From contig NC_063273.1 of the NCBI RefSeq assembly GCF_910591885.1, forward strand, positions 868,001 to 932,000: a stretch of 64,000 nucleotides of DNA, written 5' to 3'. Below are positions 23,801 to 35,999 of the stretch, in pieces. The DNA comes from Bombus terrestris. Taxonomy: Eukaryota > Arthropoda > Insecta > Hymenoptera > Apidae. Below the pieces are notes generated by a model. The model did not search any database. It was given only the letters and a program-made list of their open reading frames with translations, and was not told the DNA's origin. Numbering within the stretch: position 1 is the first letter of the stretch; each line of letters opens with the position of its first letter. A program made the position numbers and the translations under genes.

Positions 23801-26557
23801 GCTGGCGAGCATAGAAGAGCGAAGAAGGATTATATCTTCGGATACGTAATAACGGTTAGCTTGGAATTAGCGAACTAATGCGGGCAAGCGCGTCGATCGG
23901 TATCGCGTTTGCCATTTAGGCCCTAACCAAACTATACACCTGCCCTACCTGTAATCACGATCCATCTACGCTAACAGATTTTTTCTCTCCTTCCTTCTCC
24001 ATATTTCCCTCTTCTTTGCGCACGAGGGACACGCGATGCGACGATCTCTCTTTTTCGCTCTGCAGTCGATCCTAAATCGCATGTATTCGTAATTGAAATG
24101 TACGAGCGATACTTACGCCCTTCGTATGGCTCTCTTTAAAGCCGCGTTAACAGCTAATCGGCTGGTTAATGGCTGATAAGATTTTCACCCGACTCACTGG
24201 ATAATTCGTAATGCGTTTATACGAAGATGCCGAGGGTCGAACGAGGACGAGAGGACGGTTTTACGATTGAATCATCGATTTTACGATGAACAATTTGCTA
24301 GCTATTAGGCACTAGGTGTATGGCTGGTTGGCATTATATCCGTTAAACATAGATTATGATACGTACATTTTTGGAAATAAGTGGCGACAAGTAGATAAGT
24401 AGATATTTATGGATTTATGGATTTACATGGGCGAAAGTGTCCAGAATGTGTGAAAGTTACGGTACTTATATAATAAACGAAACGAGTTTCCGTTTAAGTT
24501 TCATTCTTTTAATCGTATTCATAGGAATATGAGATGTGAGCGAGGAACGTTGAAATTAAGGAGAATTCTTGAATTATCAAATCTCTAAAATGAAAGTATC
24601 CTTCGCGAAAAGAAATTCGTATTTCGTTTTACTTTCAAAGAGTTCTTATTACCTTACGATAGAAGTTAAAAGTCGCATTTTTTAAATCCTATTCCGCTCT
24701 ACCCACGCCATCGTTCTACCACGCGTTCTAATTATATCGATCGCTAATGTGGCAGGCATTTTTTGACGCAAAGATCCGCGTTCGATCGTAAATCATTCTG
24801 CCTCGATCAAATAAAGTCTCAGTTCGGATACTTAAACGTTTAATTGCTCGAGTAATTAAGGCGATACAACGTATGCGTCGATGATAGCTAAATCGTTAAA
24901 AGGAATGAAAAAGCAATCCTCCCTTCGTTTCAACTGCAATCTCGATACCGCAGCTTGTTTAGAAGTCTTACAAGTCGTGTTAATAATCTACTTAAACGTT
25001 GAACGAGGGAAACGAGGAGAAGGAACGACGGCAAGTGGAACCCGAGAGGCAAAAAGCACGGCGGACAGTGCGATATAATTAAACTCGTTTAATAACAGGT
25101 CTATAGATCTCGCCTCTCGATTCGCCGTATAAAATTCTTCGTTAATTACTGTCAAACTGGCTTCTAAATCGTAATTTAGCCGACGCCTCGAGCGTCCGAT
25201 CGCTCGTGGAAGGAATCAAGGAGGAGCAGCAGAAGAAGAAAGAAGGAGCAAGCGCGAAAGAAACGACGCGAGCGCGCGTGCACGCGCAAAGAGAATAAGA
25301 AAGGAGCGATTTTAATTTTGACCAGCGAACGACTCGTCTTCTGATCTCGCCGACGGTAGCTGACCTCGTAATAAACGTTCGAGAAAAGATAACGAGAGGC
25401 TGGCATAAATGTCATCGTATATATCTGAAACAGCCGATATTCATAGCGCCGATACGTCAGTTTTGCCAAGACTCGTTCGGTCGATGGCTGATTCGCTGAC
25501 GTTCCGAATCTGTATTTCTGTCGTTTCGCGTTATACGTATATGACTATCGTGCGACGATTTCGTTTCGATCGTGCGCTCGCGTTTCTCTATCGTTCAGAG
25601 ACGCTTTAAGTTTGCGCAAGGTACGAGAAAGTCGTTGTTGAACAAATTTATATTAAAAAAGGAGTTACGTTAATTACTTTAAAGAATAAATTGCGGCGAT
25701 AAAAATGCGCTGCAAGGACAACGAAGAAGCGGATAAAGCAAAAAAAAAAAAACGAAATCACAGTGTAAGGACGTTAAAAAAGAAATTTTAGCAACAATAA
25801 AACAGCGCAAGGACAACGGGCGAGTAATATCGGTAATTATAAAAAGTGGTACAAGGGCGTTAAAAAACAGATGCAGCAATAAATAAAGTTAGCGCAAGAA
25901 TACCGAAAGGAGGACGGACAATGAGAATAAAAGTAAAATTCAAGATACCAGCGATAGAACCAAAGGCTAACGAAGCTGAAGAAAACGACGGATAATTTCC
26001 AACATACCTATATATACCACGATAGATAGATAATTCCAAGCAGAGGTGGAAATAGAAATTGAACATGGCGAAATCGAAATTTTAACACCGCGATATCGAC
26101 CACCATAGAAACCTCGGAAGGAGTTAAATCGACGGAAAGTTCGTAAAGAACGAAATTGCAATTTTCTTCGTATCTTTTCTTCCTTTAAAAGATCGCTAGC
26201 TACGGCGTCGAGAAATCGTATAAGCTAGAAAGCTCTGTATGGTAATTGCTACAAATATAATTCCCCATATTCTCGTGTATATGCAAATATTCTCATATAA
26301 GAAACGATAAACCTGCATCGAGCTTCCAAGACGCTACTAGGAGATAAACGCGTATAGCCTTCGATTTAAATAAATTATAATATCGTATAATCACAGAAGA
26401 ATACGATACGATCGTTCGGCGTTCTGGAAAATTAAAATTGACGAATTTCGCGAGCGTAAAACTCGATTAAACACAATCTGTTTGGCATAGTAAAAAAAGT
26501 GGGGAAATACAAGGTAGTAAACGTAGGAGTGTAGTAGAACTCACCTGTATGCGGCAT
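4823..26557 (-). CDS. Poxn: Pox neuro, paired-domain (Pax family) transcription factor, complete coding sequence in five exons
   Basis: Coding exons on the minus strand: 26557-26545, 18052-17832, 8088-7842, 5707-5539 and 5342-4823. Phases are 1, 0, 1 and 2, all junctions are GT/AG, and the product is about 389 residues (Drosophila Poxn about 425). The protein opens MPHTGQAGVNQLGG, the Poxn start. The paired domain is residues about 6-131: the PAI half (GVNQLGG, RPCDISRQLLVSHGCVSKIL, YETGSIRPGSIGGSKTK), then the RED half (VATPTVVKKI, MFAWEIREQL, PSVSSVNRILR). No homeodomain is present. The C-terminal region has SWNPSFYSSLYQ, a Ser/Asp/Glu-rich stretch, and RKRNPYSIEELLKK near residues 347-360. 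In Drosophila, Poxn is a nuclear DNA-binding selector of poly-innervated (chemosensory) external sense-organ fate. The regulated gene lies in a gene-poor region with 8.5 and 9.7 kb introns, as is typical of developmental regulators. Identification is by family recognition and is strong; only the non-coding 5' end is unresolved. Confidence 0.96.
5343..5538 (-). other. Poxn: Poxn intron 4 (196 nt)
   Basis: Short GTAAGT...CAG intron between the two C-terminal exons; it contains no other signal that I recognise. Confidence 0.85.
5539..5707 (-). CDS. Poxn: Poxn exon: first C-terminal segment
   Basis: The acceptor TTTTTACCCTCAG and donor GTAAGT bound 169 nt whose phases fit both neighbours. It encodes TLMRTDYQLFYPG, SAPSWNPSFYSSLYQ and a His-rich end (LHLHHGMQSF). 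The WNPS-containing stretch resembles the WNPSLLYYTQ segment of fly Poxn. The unspliced flank holds a (TA)n microsatellite. Confidence 0.88.
5708..7841 (-). other. Poxn: Poxn intron 3 (2.1 kb)
   Basis: Bounded by GTGAGA and CAG. It holds a (TA)n run at 5803-5833 and an open stretch next to it (5834-5897) that lacks usable donor and acceptor sites. No other gene was recognised. Confidence 0.8.
5803..5833. repeat. (TA)n microsatellite
   Basis: About 31 nt of uninterrupted TA dinucleotides in Poxn intron 3. Confidence 0.95.
7842..8088 (-). CDS. Poxn: Poxn exon: RED subdomain of the paired domain
   Basis: The acceptor ATTTATTGCAG and donor GTGAGA bound 247 nt that encode residues 79-160. The reading continues directly from SKTK into QVATPTVVKK, then MFAWEIREQL and LPSVSSVNRILR, and then leaves the domain into a Gly/Ser-rich tail. 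This exon completes the second helix-turn-helix of the paired domain. Confidence 0.95.
10560..10607. repeat. Three 16-bp tandem copies
   Basis: Unit GTTTATAAAATAAATA repeated three times; the second copy has one and the third copy two substitutions. Lies in Poxn intron 2. Confidence 0.85.
15685..15714. repeat. 12-bp tandem repeat, 2.5 copies
   Basis: Unit GCTCCGTGGCAG, two exact copies followed by a half copy. Lies in Poxn intron 2. Confidence 0.85.
17133..17168. repeat. Perfect 18-bp tandem duplication
   Basis: CAATTTGAACAATTTTAA occurs twice without a gap and is itself two related 9-mers. Lies in Poxn intron 2, about 0.7 kb from the PAI exon. Confidence 0.9.
17832..18052 (-). CDS. Poxn: Poxn exon: PAI subdomain of the paired domain
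   Basis: The acceptor GCTGTTGCAG and donor GTAAGC bound 221 nt that encode residues 5-78, from QAGVNQLGG to IGGSKTK. The paired-domain specificity positions commonly numbered 42, 44 and 47 read Q, L and H (ISRQLLVSHG). Q and H match the Pax2/5/8-like class, while Leu at 44 is the Poxn-type residue in place of Arg. Confidence 0.96.
18089..18112. repeat. (CCAAGT)4 tandem repeat
   Basis: Four perfect hexamer copies in Poxn intron 1, about 40 bp upstream of the PAI exon. A minus-strand ORF across it reads a DLDLDL run but lies outside the spliced coding sequence. Confidence 0.9.
18934..18972. repeat. Near-tandem 18-mer pair
   Basis: AAATACACGTTATAAAAT occurs at 18934-18951 and again at 18955-18972. 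Lies in Poxn intron 1. Confidence 0.85.
23666..23710. repeat. A-rich tract
   Basis: About 45 nt of A interrupted only by single T bases, in Poxn intron 1. Confidence 0.9.
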
Positions 26558-26583
26558 ATTGATCCAAGGATTTCCGCGATAGT
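26545..26583 (-). CDS. Poxn: Poxn 39-nt micro-exon with the start codon
   Basis: A polypyrimidine acceptor (TCTCGTTTCTGTTCCAG) is followed by 26 nt of 5' UTR, the ATG at 26557-26555, codons for M-P-H-T, and one base of a Gly codon. A GTGAGT donor then follows. The Gly codon is completed by GT at the start of the next exon, giving MPHTGQAGVNQLGG. The position -3 base is A. The acceptor implies an upstream non-coding exon at higher coordinates. Confidence 0.88.
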
Positions 26584-29500
26584 CTGGAACAGAAACGAGA
26601 ACGGTTCATTAACGAATGTAGATCATTCGCAATCATCGGTCGATTCTTTAGCGCACGCAATTATTTCGAGCGCTAGGTTCGTCCGTTTTATGGCATAACG
26701 ATGACCATATTTCGTACGTGTGTTCGGAGAAGGCCTCGCATGTGTGCGCCGCAGTTTACGGGAACATAGCCTTTACTGTTAATGAATTTAAATGTATTCA
26801 AAGGGCGCGCTTGACGCTTGACACGGCAACCCTTAAATATGCAATCGTACCACGCGGCAAAATATTATCGCCTGCCGGTACCGTGACTCTCATTCCGTGA
26901 AAATAACGTAATCGCACGTGAAATTGAGCCTAGGTCGATTATTCGCGATCGCCGCGCGTATCGACGATTTTGCCACCCGGCGACAAACGCGCGTAAAAGT
27001 ATCGTCGCGCTAAACAAACGGAATACGAACAATTATTTATCGTAGAATTGTAACGAGTAGGTTTGCGAAGATATTCCAAGCGCCGTCTTATTAGACACAC
27101 TGGATCGCAAATCATAAGCCACGTCAACCGGCATTAATTCGTTTCACCGATTCCGATTCTCCGATTGTCCTACGGTAGCGATTTTCGTCGAAATAAGCAA
27201 CGGCAGAAACGTTATATGGGTACAACTATCGCTAAAAGTTATTTCCTGGTCGCGGGATACTTTTTTTCTGTTTCGTCGAGTATTTTGGACGGGCAAACCA
27301 CCGTTCCGCCCTGTACTTCCTATTTCCGCCAAAGTACTAATTACGGAATCATAAGCGTCTGAAACGTCTAAAACGAAATAAAATACTTTTTCCTACGTCT
27401 TCCTACGTAAATCTTGCAACCGCCTAGCGTTTCCTTATCCGTATAAAAGTTTCTCTTCCCTTTCGATCGCGAGTAAAGGCGGAGTAGTTCTTTCGCGACA
27501 CGCGAGAACCGCCAAAATCCATAAAAACGATTCTTTTTCCCCACCGAATAAAGATGCAGCAACTCTGCCGCGGTACGAGACAAGTTCCACCAAGATTTAC
27601 GAAAAGATTATCCGATATTCTCTCGTTCGTAGTCGAAAGTCTGCCTTTTTTCTTCCACGAAACATCGCGCCGTCTTCTTCACGATACGAAACGAATTCTC
27701 GCTAAATCTTCGAAAGCGTAGGGTTTATAACCGAACCTCGCGATTGCGTTCCACGTCTCAAGGTCGCCTAACAGCGCAGATCGATAATCACGTTAACGCG
27801 TAGATACTCGATGCAAAGAAGTACGTAGACAGTCGTTGGATACGGAAAGGAGAGGAAACCGGTGGGTGTGTCGGTGGCGACCGCGACGGCTCGAGAACTC
27901 TAAAGAGATCGAACGGTAGCGGAAAACTACGTGGAATGCGTGCGTAGCGTGGCGGGTGGCGTGTACTTTGTGATGCAAATTAATGCGCGATTACCAAAGC
28001 ACCCGCTACCCCCGTCGCCCTTTGCTTTCTCGTCGTTACCCTCGCCTCGTTCGTGTCGAGGTCCCCGCCAGCGGAGCAAATGGCCAACACGCTTGTGTTT
28101 GTGAACCGAGTAGAGAGCACGGTTTCAGGTGTATTCTCGGCTATGTGCAACGAGTACCGAGCTCACCCCGGTCACTCGATGGCTACCCACGCATTAAGCC
28201 TGCTTACACGCTCGCTCCCCTAATCTGATGTAACTATTACACGTTACGCGGCTGCACGGTCGCGCTATCGACCAAATTATTCCTCTTCTTTTTCTTCTTC
28301 CTCCGTTTCGTCTTCTTCTTCTTCCTCGCTTCCGTTATAAATTTTGTTACGATTCTTCGTTGCTCGATCGATCGGTCGCGAGATAATTTACACGCGCGAA
28401 AAGTTATCACCGAAACGCGTCACAGCCGAGAATAATCGGCCAGACAGCGGATACTAACGCAAATTCGAAGAGCTTGCCGTATCTATCAAACGTTATCGTC
28501 TAGCCGAATTTCGGACAGCTTTCTTTGCGTTTTATTATTTTAAATATTATAGTAACGCGATCATAGATGGCTTTACTCGGACGTCTAGTACCAATCGATT
28601 TGTTATCGATAAGATTTGTATCTTCTGGATTTGAAATATGTGGAATATCGAGGAGAAAAATGAACGTGAGAATCGTGTCGCGTATCAGCGAAATTTCGAG
28701 ATCCGCAAGAAATCGGGAATGTCGTATTCGAGTCGGTGTCTGGCAAGAAAACGACCTGAACATTTTTGCCCCGCGTCCGCGCAAAGACCTGGAAAATTGA
28801 CGGTGCAAAGTTATTACAGAGTCGACGATCGCCGTGGAAAAACTCGATTCTACGTATATGGTGTTTGTAAAGTTCGCGGATACGAAATTCCATCACGAAG
28901 TGATTTCAAGGTGTCAAGCGTTACTCGTTAAAGCAGCGGTGGCACGAAACGCAATAACCCGCTTTATTCGTCCGAAGATACGAGCACGATTCAGAAGCAG
29001 GATGTACAACGACGCGTATTAATTTAATTAGATCAACTTTCATCGCGAAACCGTCATCGAGGGAGGTATTTGTTTTTCGTTTCAAAGCCTGTTTCTTTCG
29101 GGACGGGTGCTCGCTTTCTAAAAATTTTCATATTTCAGCAAAGATACTTTTTACTTTCGCGGTACAGACAGCTGCACGGCTGAAATCGATTATTCGTAGC
29201 AAATATTTAATTTTATGTATTTGACGCGCTCTTTCGAGTTTCGTTTCTACCAGGCCAAGCCATCGAGCATCGGAATATAAAGTTCAGAGATTCTTGTTAG
29301 AGAATTCACGTATCTCGGTGTAATCGCAATAGGAAATCAAAGGCTAAATTCGAAGATCCGTAACGTATTCCGATTTAATCTTAGTAGCCACGAGTTGAAT
29401 GGAAACCCGTCTGCTGCAAACTATATGTATCTATATAAGGATCGGTTCGTTTCTTTTTAATTCGATAGTTATCGGAAGAATTCGAAAATCTAGGAATTCG

Positions 29501-32500
29501 GAAGTCGAAACATCGTGGATACGAGTCCGAACGTTGCCGGAAAAAGTAATGCGACCAACGATCCACGATATCTATTTTCGCTCAAAAAGTGAAACGCTTT
29601 ACTCGAAAAAGAAGCTGCCTTGCCGTTATCGTTATCGCTAACCATCCTCGAGGCTTGATATTTACGAGACAAAACGCTTCCTTCGTTCCACATGGGAAGA
29701 AAATTACCGGCGATTTTCTTTCGTAGGCGTCAGCGAGATCGCGTTCGATTCGAAAGGATGATCGGAAATTCCGCGCGGCGAGTTTCTCGTCGAACAGCGG
29801 TCGCCACAATAAAATATCTCGGTAATGAGGATTGAACGATTATTATAAATCAAACAGGGCCGGCAACGCGGATCGTTCGCCGCATTTCTCGCGCGCCACG
29901 TGTTTTGCCGTTGTTACTCTCTCGTGAACACGTGTCCCGCCTCCCGTTTTATTTCTTTCTTCGATGTTGCTGTTCGCTCGCCCCGCGGTACGTGCAAAAG
30001 TGACGTACGAACCGAACGCTCTCGGACTCCGACACGCTGAATTTTTCTCCCGGTTCGCAAGGGGGCCGCCGTGAATTTCTTTTGGCCACGCTATGATACC
30101 GATGTTTCAATTACGCGGCTTGGCCGAAACTCGCGCCTAAAGGCTTGATGGATGCTTCGGATAAAAAGAGGATGACCAGCGGCGTGTAAAAATTTGTGGA
30201 AACGCCGAAACTCGAATGGCTGGTGTACCGTGGAATTTTAAGGCTTAACAAGGCCTGTTCGACTTTGAATTTAACGAAATATAAATTTGATCAAAATAGA
30301 TTCGAAGGATTTTAAGGAAATCACCGACTATTTTTCGAGAAACGTAATATTTCATTTCGATAAGGAGATTTCGATACTTGCTCGAACGTTGCTTGAACTC
30401 GCTCAAAGTTCTGTCGTTATTTTAAATTTGTAGATGCTTCTTAATAAGTTGATAATAATCTATCGAAATTGATTTAACGCCGTTACTATCTTTATGTCGA
30501 TTCAAGGTCTTTGATCGGCAGCACGAGCCAGATCTCGTAAATGGAATTTTCCTTAGCAAGCAACGTATTTAACGTTCTGTATGTAGCTTTCTACAACGTC
30601 TCCTTTGCGATTCTAAGATTTTCGTTCCTTCGTAATCTCTCGATTAATCTCAAATCGAATTAACCGCGAGTTAAAGCGTACCGGGCGAACGGTAAAACAT
30701 TGGACAACATCGATTATAACGACTGGAAAACCGAGGAACAACGCGTAACTACGGTGACATCGATGCCTGCGTAAGACAGTATCGAGCTCCAAACACGATT
30801 GACGCGGTCTTCTCTCTCGCTGCTCCACCTCTCAAAAAGTATAGCATGCATATTTTTCACTTGGCTATCGTGCGCTTGGAAACATTTATTTTGAATCGAC
30901 GTGATCCCTTTCTTTCCATTATTGTTCGATATATTCTCGACAAAAGTTAAAAGAATCTCGTCAAACTTCAACTCGTTATTGTTACTAGCATAAATATATT
31001 TCATCATTCCGTCGATAAATAGGAAAAGAACTTGCGAAGAATGCTTCGCTGCGTCGTTTCGCATCGAGTCACCGAGGTAAAAACGAATCCCTCTAACCCT
31101 CGCGATAACGATCCAGCAAAGAAGAAAGCCTGAAGAAATTTCTTCAAAGGGATTGCCAAGCGACAAACTACGTAACCGTCTAACATAATATCCGTCTGAA
31201 ACGAGTACTCGAACCTCTGCTGCATCTTTTCTTCCGATGGAATCGTCGACACGACAAATCTTTGAAAAAAGGAAGATACAGTACGGACCAAAATGTAACG
31301 TAACGATAACGAGGTTGCAAGTTAATTCAAAACAGCGATTTTAGACTCGGCGTAGTATTCCATTCGCGATTAATCGATCGTTATTAACCGATTAGTTCGA
31401 TAACGCGAGAACCGAGAAAGAGAGGGGAATAACGCGTAGATGTAACATTTCTTGAAACAGTCTATGCCAAAGTTTTATCAGCGAGTCTACGACTAGTTGG
31501 TTTAATTAAATACGGCTTGTTTCCCATATGGTTGCCGTAATAATTGCGCGATGTAATGAATACTTGGTTAGAACGTAATCGAAATTTTATTTATAAATAA
31601 AATTCTTTTTTCAGATCGGCCTCGAGAAACAGCGAACTGGAAACCCGAAGAGCCGCAAATACGTCATCCGATGATCGTGAAAGTTAGAAATCTATTTCCC
31701 TTGTTACGTCTTCCGTTCCAGGTTATCCAGCCGTGGAAAAGGTTCGATTTGAGAACCGCAGGCGGTAAATCGCCGGTAAGGTCACGCTTTTACGTGTAAG
31801 CCCTAAGCGAAATCTAGTTTTTGTTTATTCATTAGGTTACCCCGCTTTAAGTGGTACGTGGAGAAGGCTTGCCCCGACACAGCCAACGTTACACCGCGTT
31901 CAGGGTGGGAGCAGGGTGACAGGGGGACGGGGGTGGACCGCCGTATCTCCGATATGCCACCAGCCATAAAAATCTGAATATATTAGGCCTACATGCACAC
32001 GACATCTCGCTCGGATCGTGAACACGTTACCCACGATAATCTATGCTCGTTTCTAGCACACTTTAACACGTTTCTGCGTACCTACCGGCCGTGGCTACCG
32101 TGGCCACTCTACCTGCTAGCTTCTTCCTTTGGCCACCTCTTTCCAACTATCCTCCTTTCCCATCCTCTCTATTTACGTTGCGGTTCCGTGTAAAAAAAAA
32201 CTCGTGTCGCGACTTCCTTTCGAAGATGGATGCGCTGGTTTCGATGCAAAATTCGAAAGCTTTAATTCGCTTCCTAACGAAAGTGAGAAATTCGAAAGAA
32301 CGAGCGTGACGTTCGTTCCTACAATTTAACGATCTAGATCTCGTTGTTAGATCATCCACGAGACGTTGGATCGAATTTACTCTTTATTCCTTTCTCTTTA
32401 TACCTACTGCTTGAATTTAATAGATCTTAAAATTAGTACCGTGATTTGTATCGTAAGGTATCACGTGATAAAAATACCGTCAATCGCATCCGTCGTGCGA

Positions 32501-33786
32501 AATACGAAGTACAAGTTACAGTTAAGCGCCATACGGTTAAATAACTTGACTCGAGTCTGACCCAAGGCTCCGCGGTTTTTTTTATAACCGAACGATACGA
32601 ATCGATTCCGATAGTTGGAGAACCCGAATTCGAACGCTCTGTACCGTTCAACCATGAAAGAACGCGCAAACTATTACGGTATTCTACTTAAAAGTGTAAA
32701 CTGTAAAAATCTCTATCAATTTGGGACAAATTGGTTCTTCGATAAGTATCGTCTTTTTCCGTAATTGACCGGCATTATCCTTTAAATTTGCTATTTATAA
32801 AGGTATTTGTACGGTGTATAACGATGTTTGGCATGGCACGAAATTGCATCGAATATTAAACGCAAAAAGAATATCTTCGGGGCCACGTCGCTCAAGGTTA
32901 GCTGGAAAACCGACATAAAATTGTCGCTTATCGTCGAGCACAAGCACGAATTTAGCGGAATCTCGATTTTTTTTTCTCCCTCGAAATATATCGAAGGCGA
33001 GCACCGAGAAGCCTGGTGAGCTTTCGAGAGCGCGGCGAAGCAACGAGCAAAAAGGGCGGACAGGGGACTGGAGGGAGGTAATTAGAATAATTCGGGCCGC
33101 TGTGGTTCACGCCACACGGACGAATTTGCATTTTAAATGAAGCAATGGCGTGTCAGAGGCCCCCGGTTGCGCCGGCCAAGCAGAGCGGCAGAACTTTGTG
33201 TTTTATAAGGAACTTTAATATTTATCGCGTATATCCAAACCGAATAAATCTCTATACGTATATGTATACACGTAGGACCAGGTACACGTATACTTACGTG
33301 TAAGTTTATACGCTGCTGTCTATAAATATACATAACGTTACAGCATTTACCATTTACGTTAGACCGATTGGAAAAGTTTGACAAATTCCGCTTTGTCTTG
33401 TACGTTACATTATCCGAATATTATCGTTAATTCGTAATTAGCGTCATAAATATCAACGATTATATCCTTTCGTTCCATATAACTGTAGTCTCATGCAGAA
33501 TTTCAAATTGATTTTTGTAAAATTCTCGTGTTGCATGGAACGTGTAGCGATTTTAAACTTTCGTCCGATAGAGTAAGGGTGGCAAACTTTTATCGAAATA
33601 ATGGATTTATAATGGAAAATGAAATTGCGTATGAAACGAAAATGCTAAGAAAATATTCGATTTGCGTTAACTACGCTGTACAACGCGTACAATATGTCCG
33701 TTAAAAATATCTGCCTAGTATTTGAATACTTTTGCGAGCCACGGTACGTCTAGTCTTTATCTCGCGTATAAACTTATGTATAGTAT
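26584..33786. other. Non-coding flank upstream of Poxn, proximal part
   Basis: No supported coding exon on either strand. It should contain, or be crossed by, the 5' non-coding intron of Poxn, because a splice acceptor abuts its left end. Two CACGTG E-boxes lie 32 bp apart at 29897 and 29929. A GC-rich stretch spans 31.85-31.97 kb. No RNA gene was recognised. Confidence 0.5.
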
Positions 33787-33798
33787 TATATATATATA

Positions 33799-33800
<2 letters not shown>

Positions 33801-33845
<45 letters not shown>
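33801..33845. repeat. (TG)n microsatellite
   Basis: About 22 uninterrupted TG units, preceded by a short TA run (33787-33799). Confidence 0.97.
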
Positions 33846-33848
<3 letters not shown>

Positions 33849-35999
33849 CATACACGTTAATACAAATACGTTAAGGGCTTCCTTGTTTGGACGTAGTCAC
33901 GGGCAGTTCATGCTCGCGTTTTCTTTCTTTCCTCTTTCGCCGATCGAAAGAACCGGCACACGAGTCGTTCCTCTCCGCCATGCCGGGGCCCCTAACGGTG
34001 GATCGTTATCGCGTAATTAGCGCCGCTGATTTTCGTGTTATGTCATTGACACGCATACGGCCGCACGATGATACCCTTCATTTCGGGTTATCGAGACCCG
34101 CCAGTGGAAAGAGGAGATTCCTCGTTCCCCGAATCGGAGGAATCAGAGGGACGTGTTTCGACTACGGTCGCACGTGTTCCTTTTCCTTTTTACTTTATTT
34201 TCGACTTAATCGCAACTGAAATTGAACGGGAAAACGATCTTTGCGTTTCCTTTGCAATTTGATCGATTATATTTATCAAATTTGGTAAAACGGTTTGGTT
34301 GGACAATTTGGAAATTCGAGCGTAATCAGCGAACAGAGAAGGGTCGATTTTTACAGCTACGTTTCGTTGTTTATTTCCGCGCCAGTTATTACAGATATTC
34401 GAATCGAGGTTCGTGCGAAACGTATACGAGGCAAATCTGATCGATTCTACGAGATTAAATCGCTCGATTTCGATCAAAATTATGAAAGAAATTCTTCTTT
34501 GATCGCGGAGCAACGTTACTGCGTATTTTTCTTTTTCTTTTTCTTTTTTTTTTTTTAACTTTAAAATGAATCAGCACGATTCTAATGAACGATTAATAGT
34601 CGCAAAAGTGGATTTTAAGATATTACATAGGAAAAGAGTTACTCGGTAAATTATTATTGGGGTTATCTAAATGAATGGATCTACTCGAATAATTTCATTC
34701 TCGTTAAAATATTCCACAACTAAAGACTCTAATAAATTACGTAAATCAACACGAAGTAAACGTAACCTTTACCAAATAAACGACACGATATTCCATTTAC
34801 ATTCTACGATTATTCGATAACAATTCTCCCCCGACTATCTCCAGTATCTTCGTTATATTATAAATCAAATCGTTAAGAAATAAGCGACGTTTTAGAGAGT
34901 TAAATTCTTACTTCGTAGCTAGAGCTTGATATAAAATATCCGTTGCCATCTTCGATCTAAACTTTTGTTAAAGATAGAAGGAAAATCGATGTACGTACCT
35001 GTTGATTTTTCCCTCAATAAGACAACGCCTCTTCTCGTTCGGAAGGACCAGATTTGTCACCAATAGTCGATCGTATTCGCGTCAAAAGTTCTCTTTCAAT
35101 CTTCCATCTCCGTTTCGATTCACGGCGAAACCACGATTCTCGGCATAATTTAGACACCGATCTTCCGTGACACTTATCGTCGCAGGAAGCGATTCCGCTT
35201 TCACGAGTGTTCGAATGCGTCAGGAGAAACCAGACTCTATAATGATACACCTACGACGTATGACAGGCCACGACGAGTTTCTCTCCGCTTCGATCCTGTG
35301 TTTGCACGCCAAACTCGTCAAAGCTCGACGCGTCGATTGTCTCGTTAATGACTCGCGATCAACGCGATCTATCCGTAGGACGTAGGTTAAATGTCATCTT
35401 CGAACAGAGACGCTATCGAGTCGTTCGGTTCGTCGTCGTTGCCGCGATCGACGCTCATCGTTTCTCCGCGCTTCGATCCTTCGTCGAACGGAATACTCGG
35501 TTAGGCTGCTTCTCCTTTCAAATTCCTCGATTTCTAACGCGTAGAATTTAATCTGGATTTCGCGAGGCTCGGCAAAGCGTCAGCGATATTACGGTTAACG
35601 ACGATCAAGAAGTAACACGGAGACGGTTTGCTCGTGCTTTAACGACGATACACCGAGTAGCACGAGGTTCTAGCTGGAAAGCGTTGGCGCGCGCCACTCT
35701 CCGATCCTCTCGTTTCTCTCTCAACACTCGATACCAAATCTTCTTGCTTCTTCGGTGCATGCGCTTCTTCTCGTCCGCTTCGATCTTCCAACTGCCATTC
35801 TTCCTTCTATATTTCCAGTATAATTGGAGGAAATATGATCTCGCGAGGAAAAGTTGGATCTTGTGGCCAACTATTTATACGCAACGATCGGTCCGATAAA
35901 GGGAAATCAACGAGAATATCACCAAACGATAGGTCGTTTCGGTAACGCGAGCCGATAAAACTGTTGGCGGTCGTCTATCGATAAGAAGCTCGTCTCGAT

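Larger units (their letters stand above)
18053..26544 (-). other. Poxn: Poxn intron 1 (8.5 kb)
   Basis: Bounded by GTGAGT and GTTGCAG. No gene is supported inside it. It contains a hexamer tandem repeat just upstream of the paired-domain exon, a near-duplicate 18-mer at 18934-18972, and a long A-rich tract at 23666-23710. Confidence 0.8.

Noticed and set aside
33802..34020. Plus-strand frame beginning with a Cys-Val repeat
   Set aside because: Translation of the (TG)n microsatellite.
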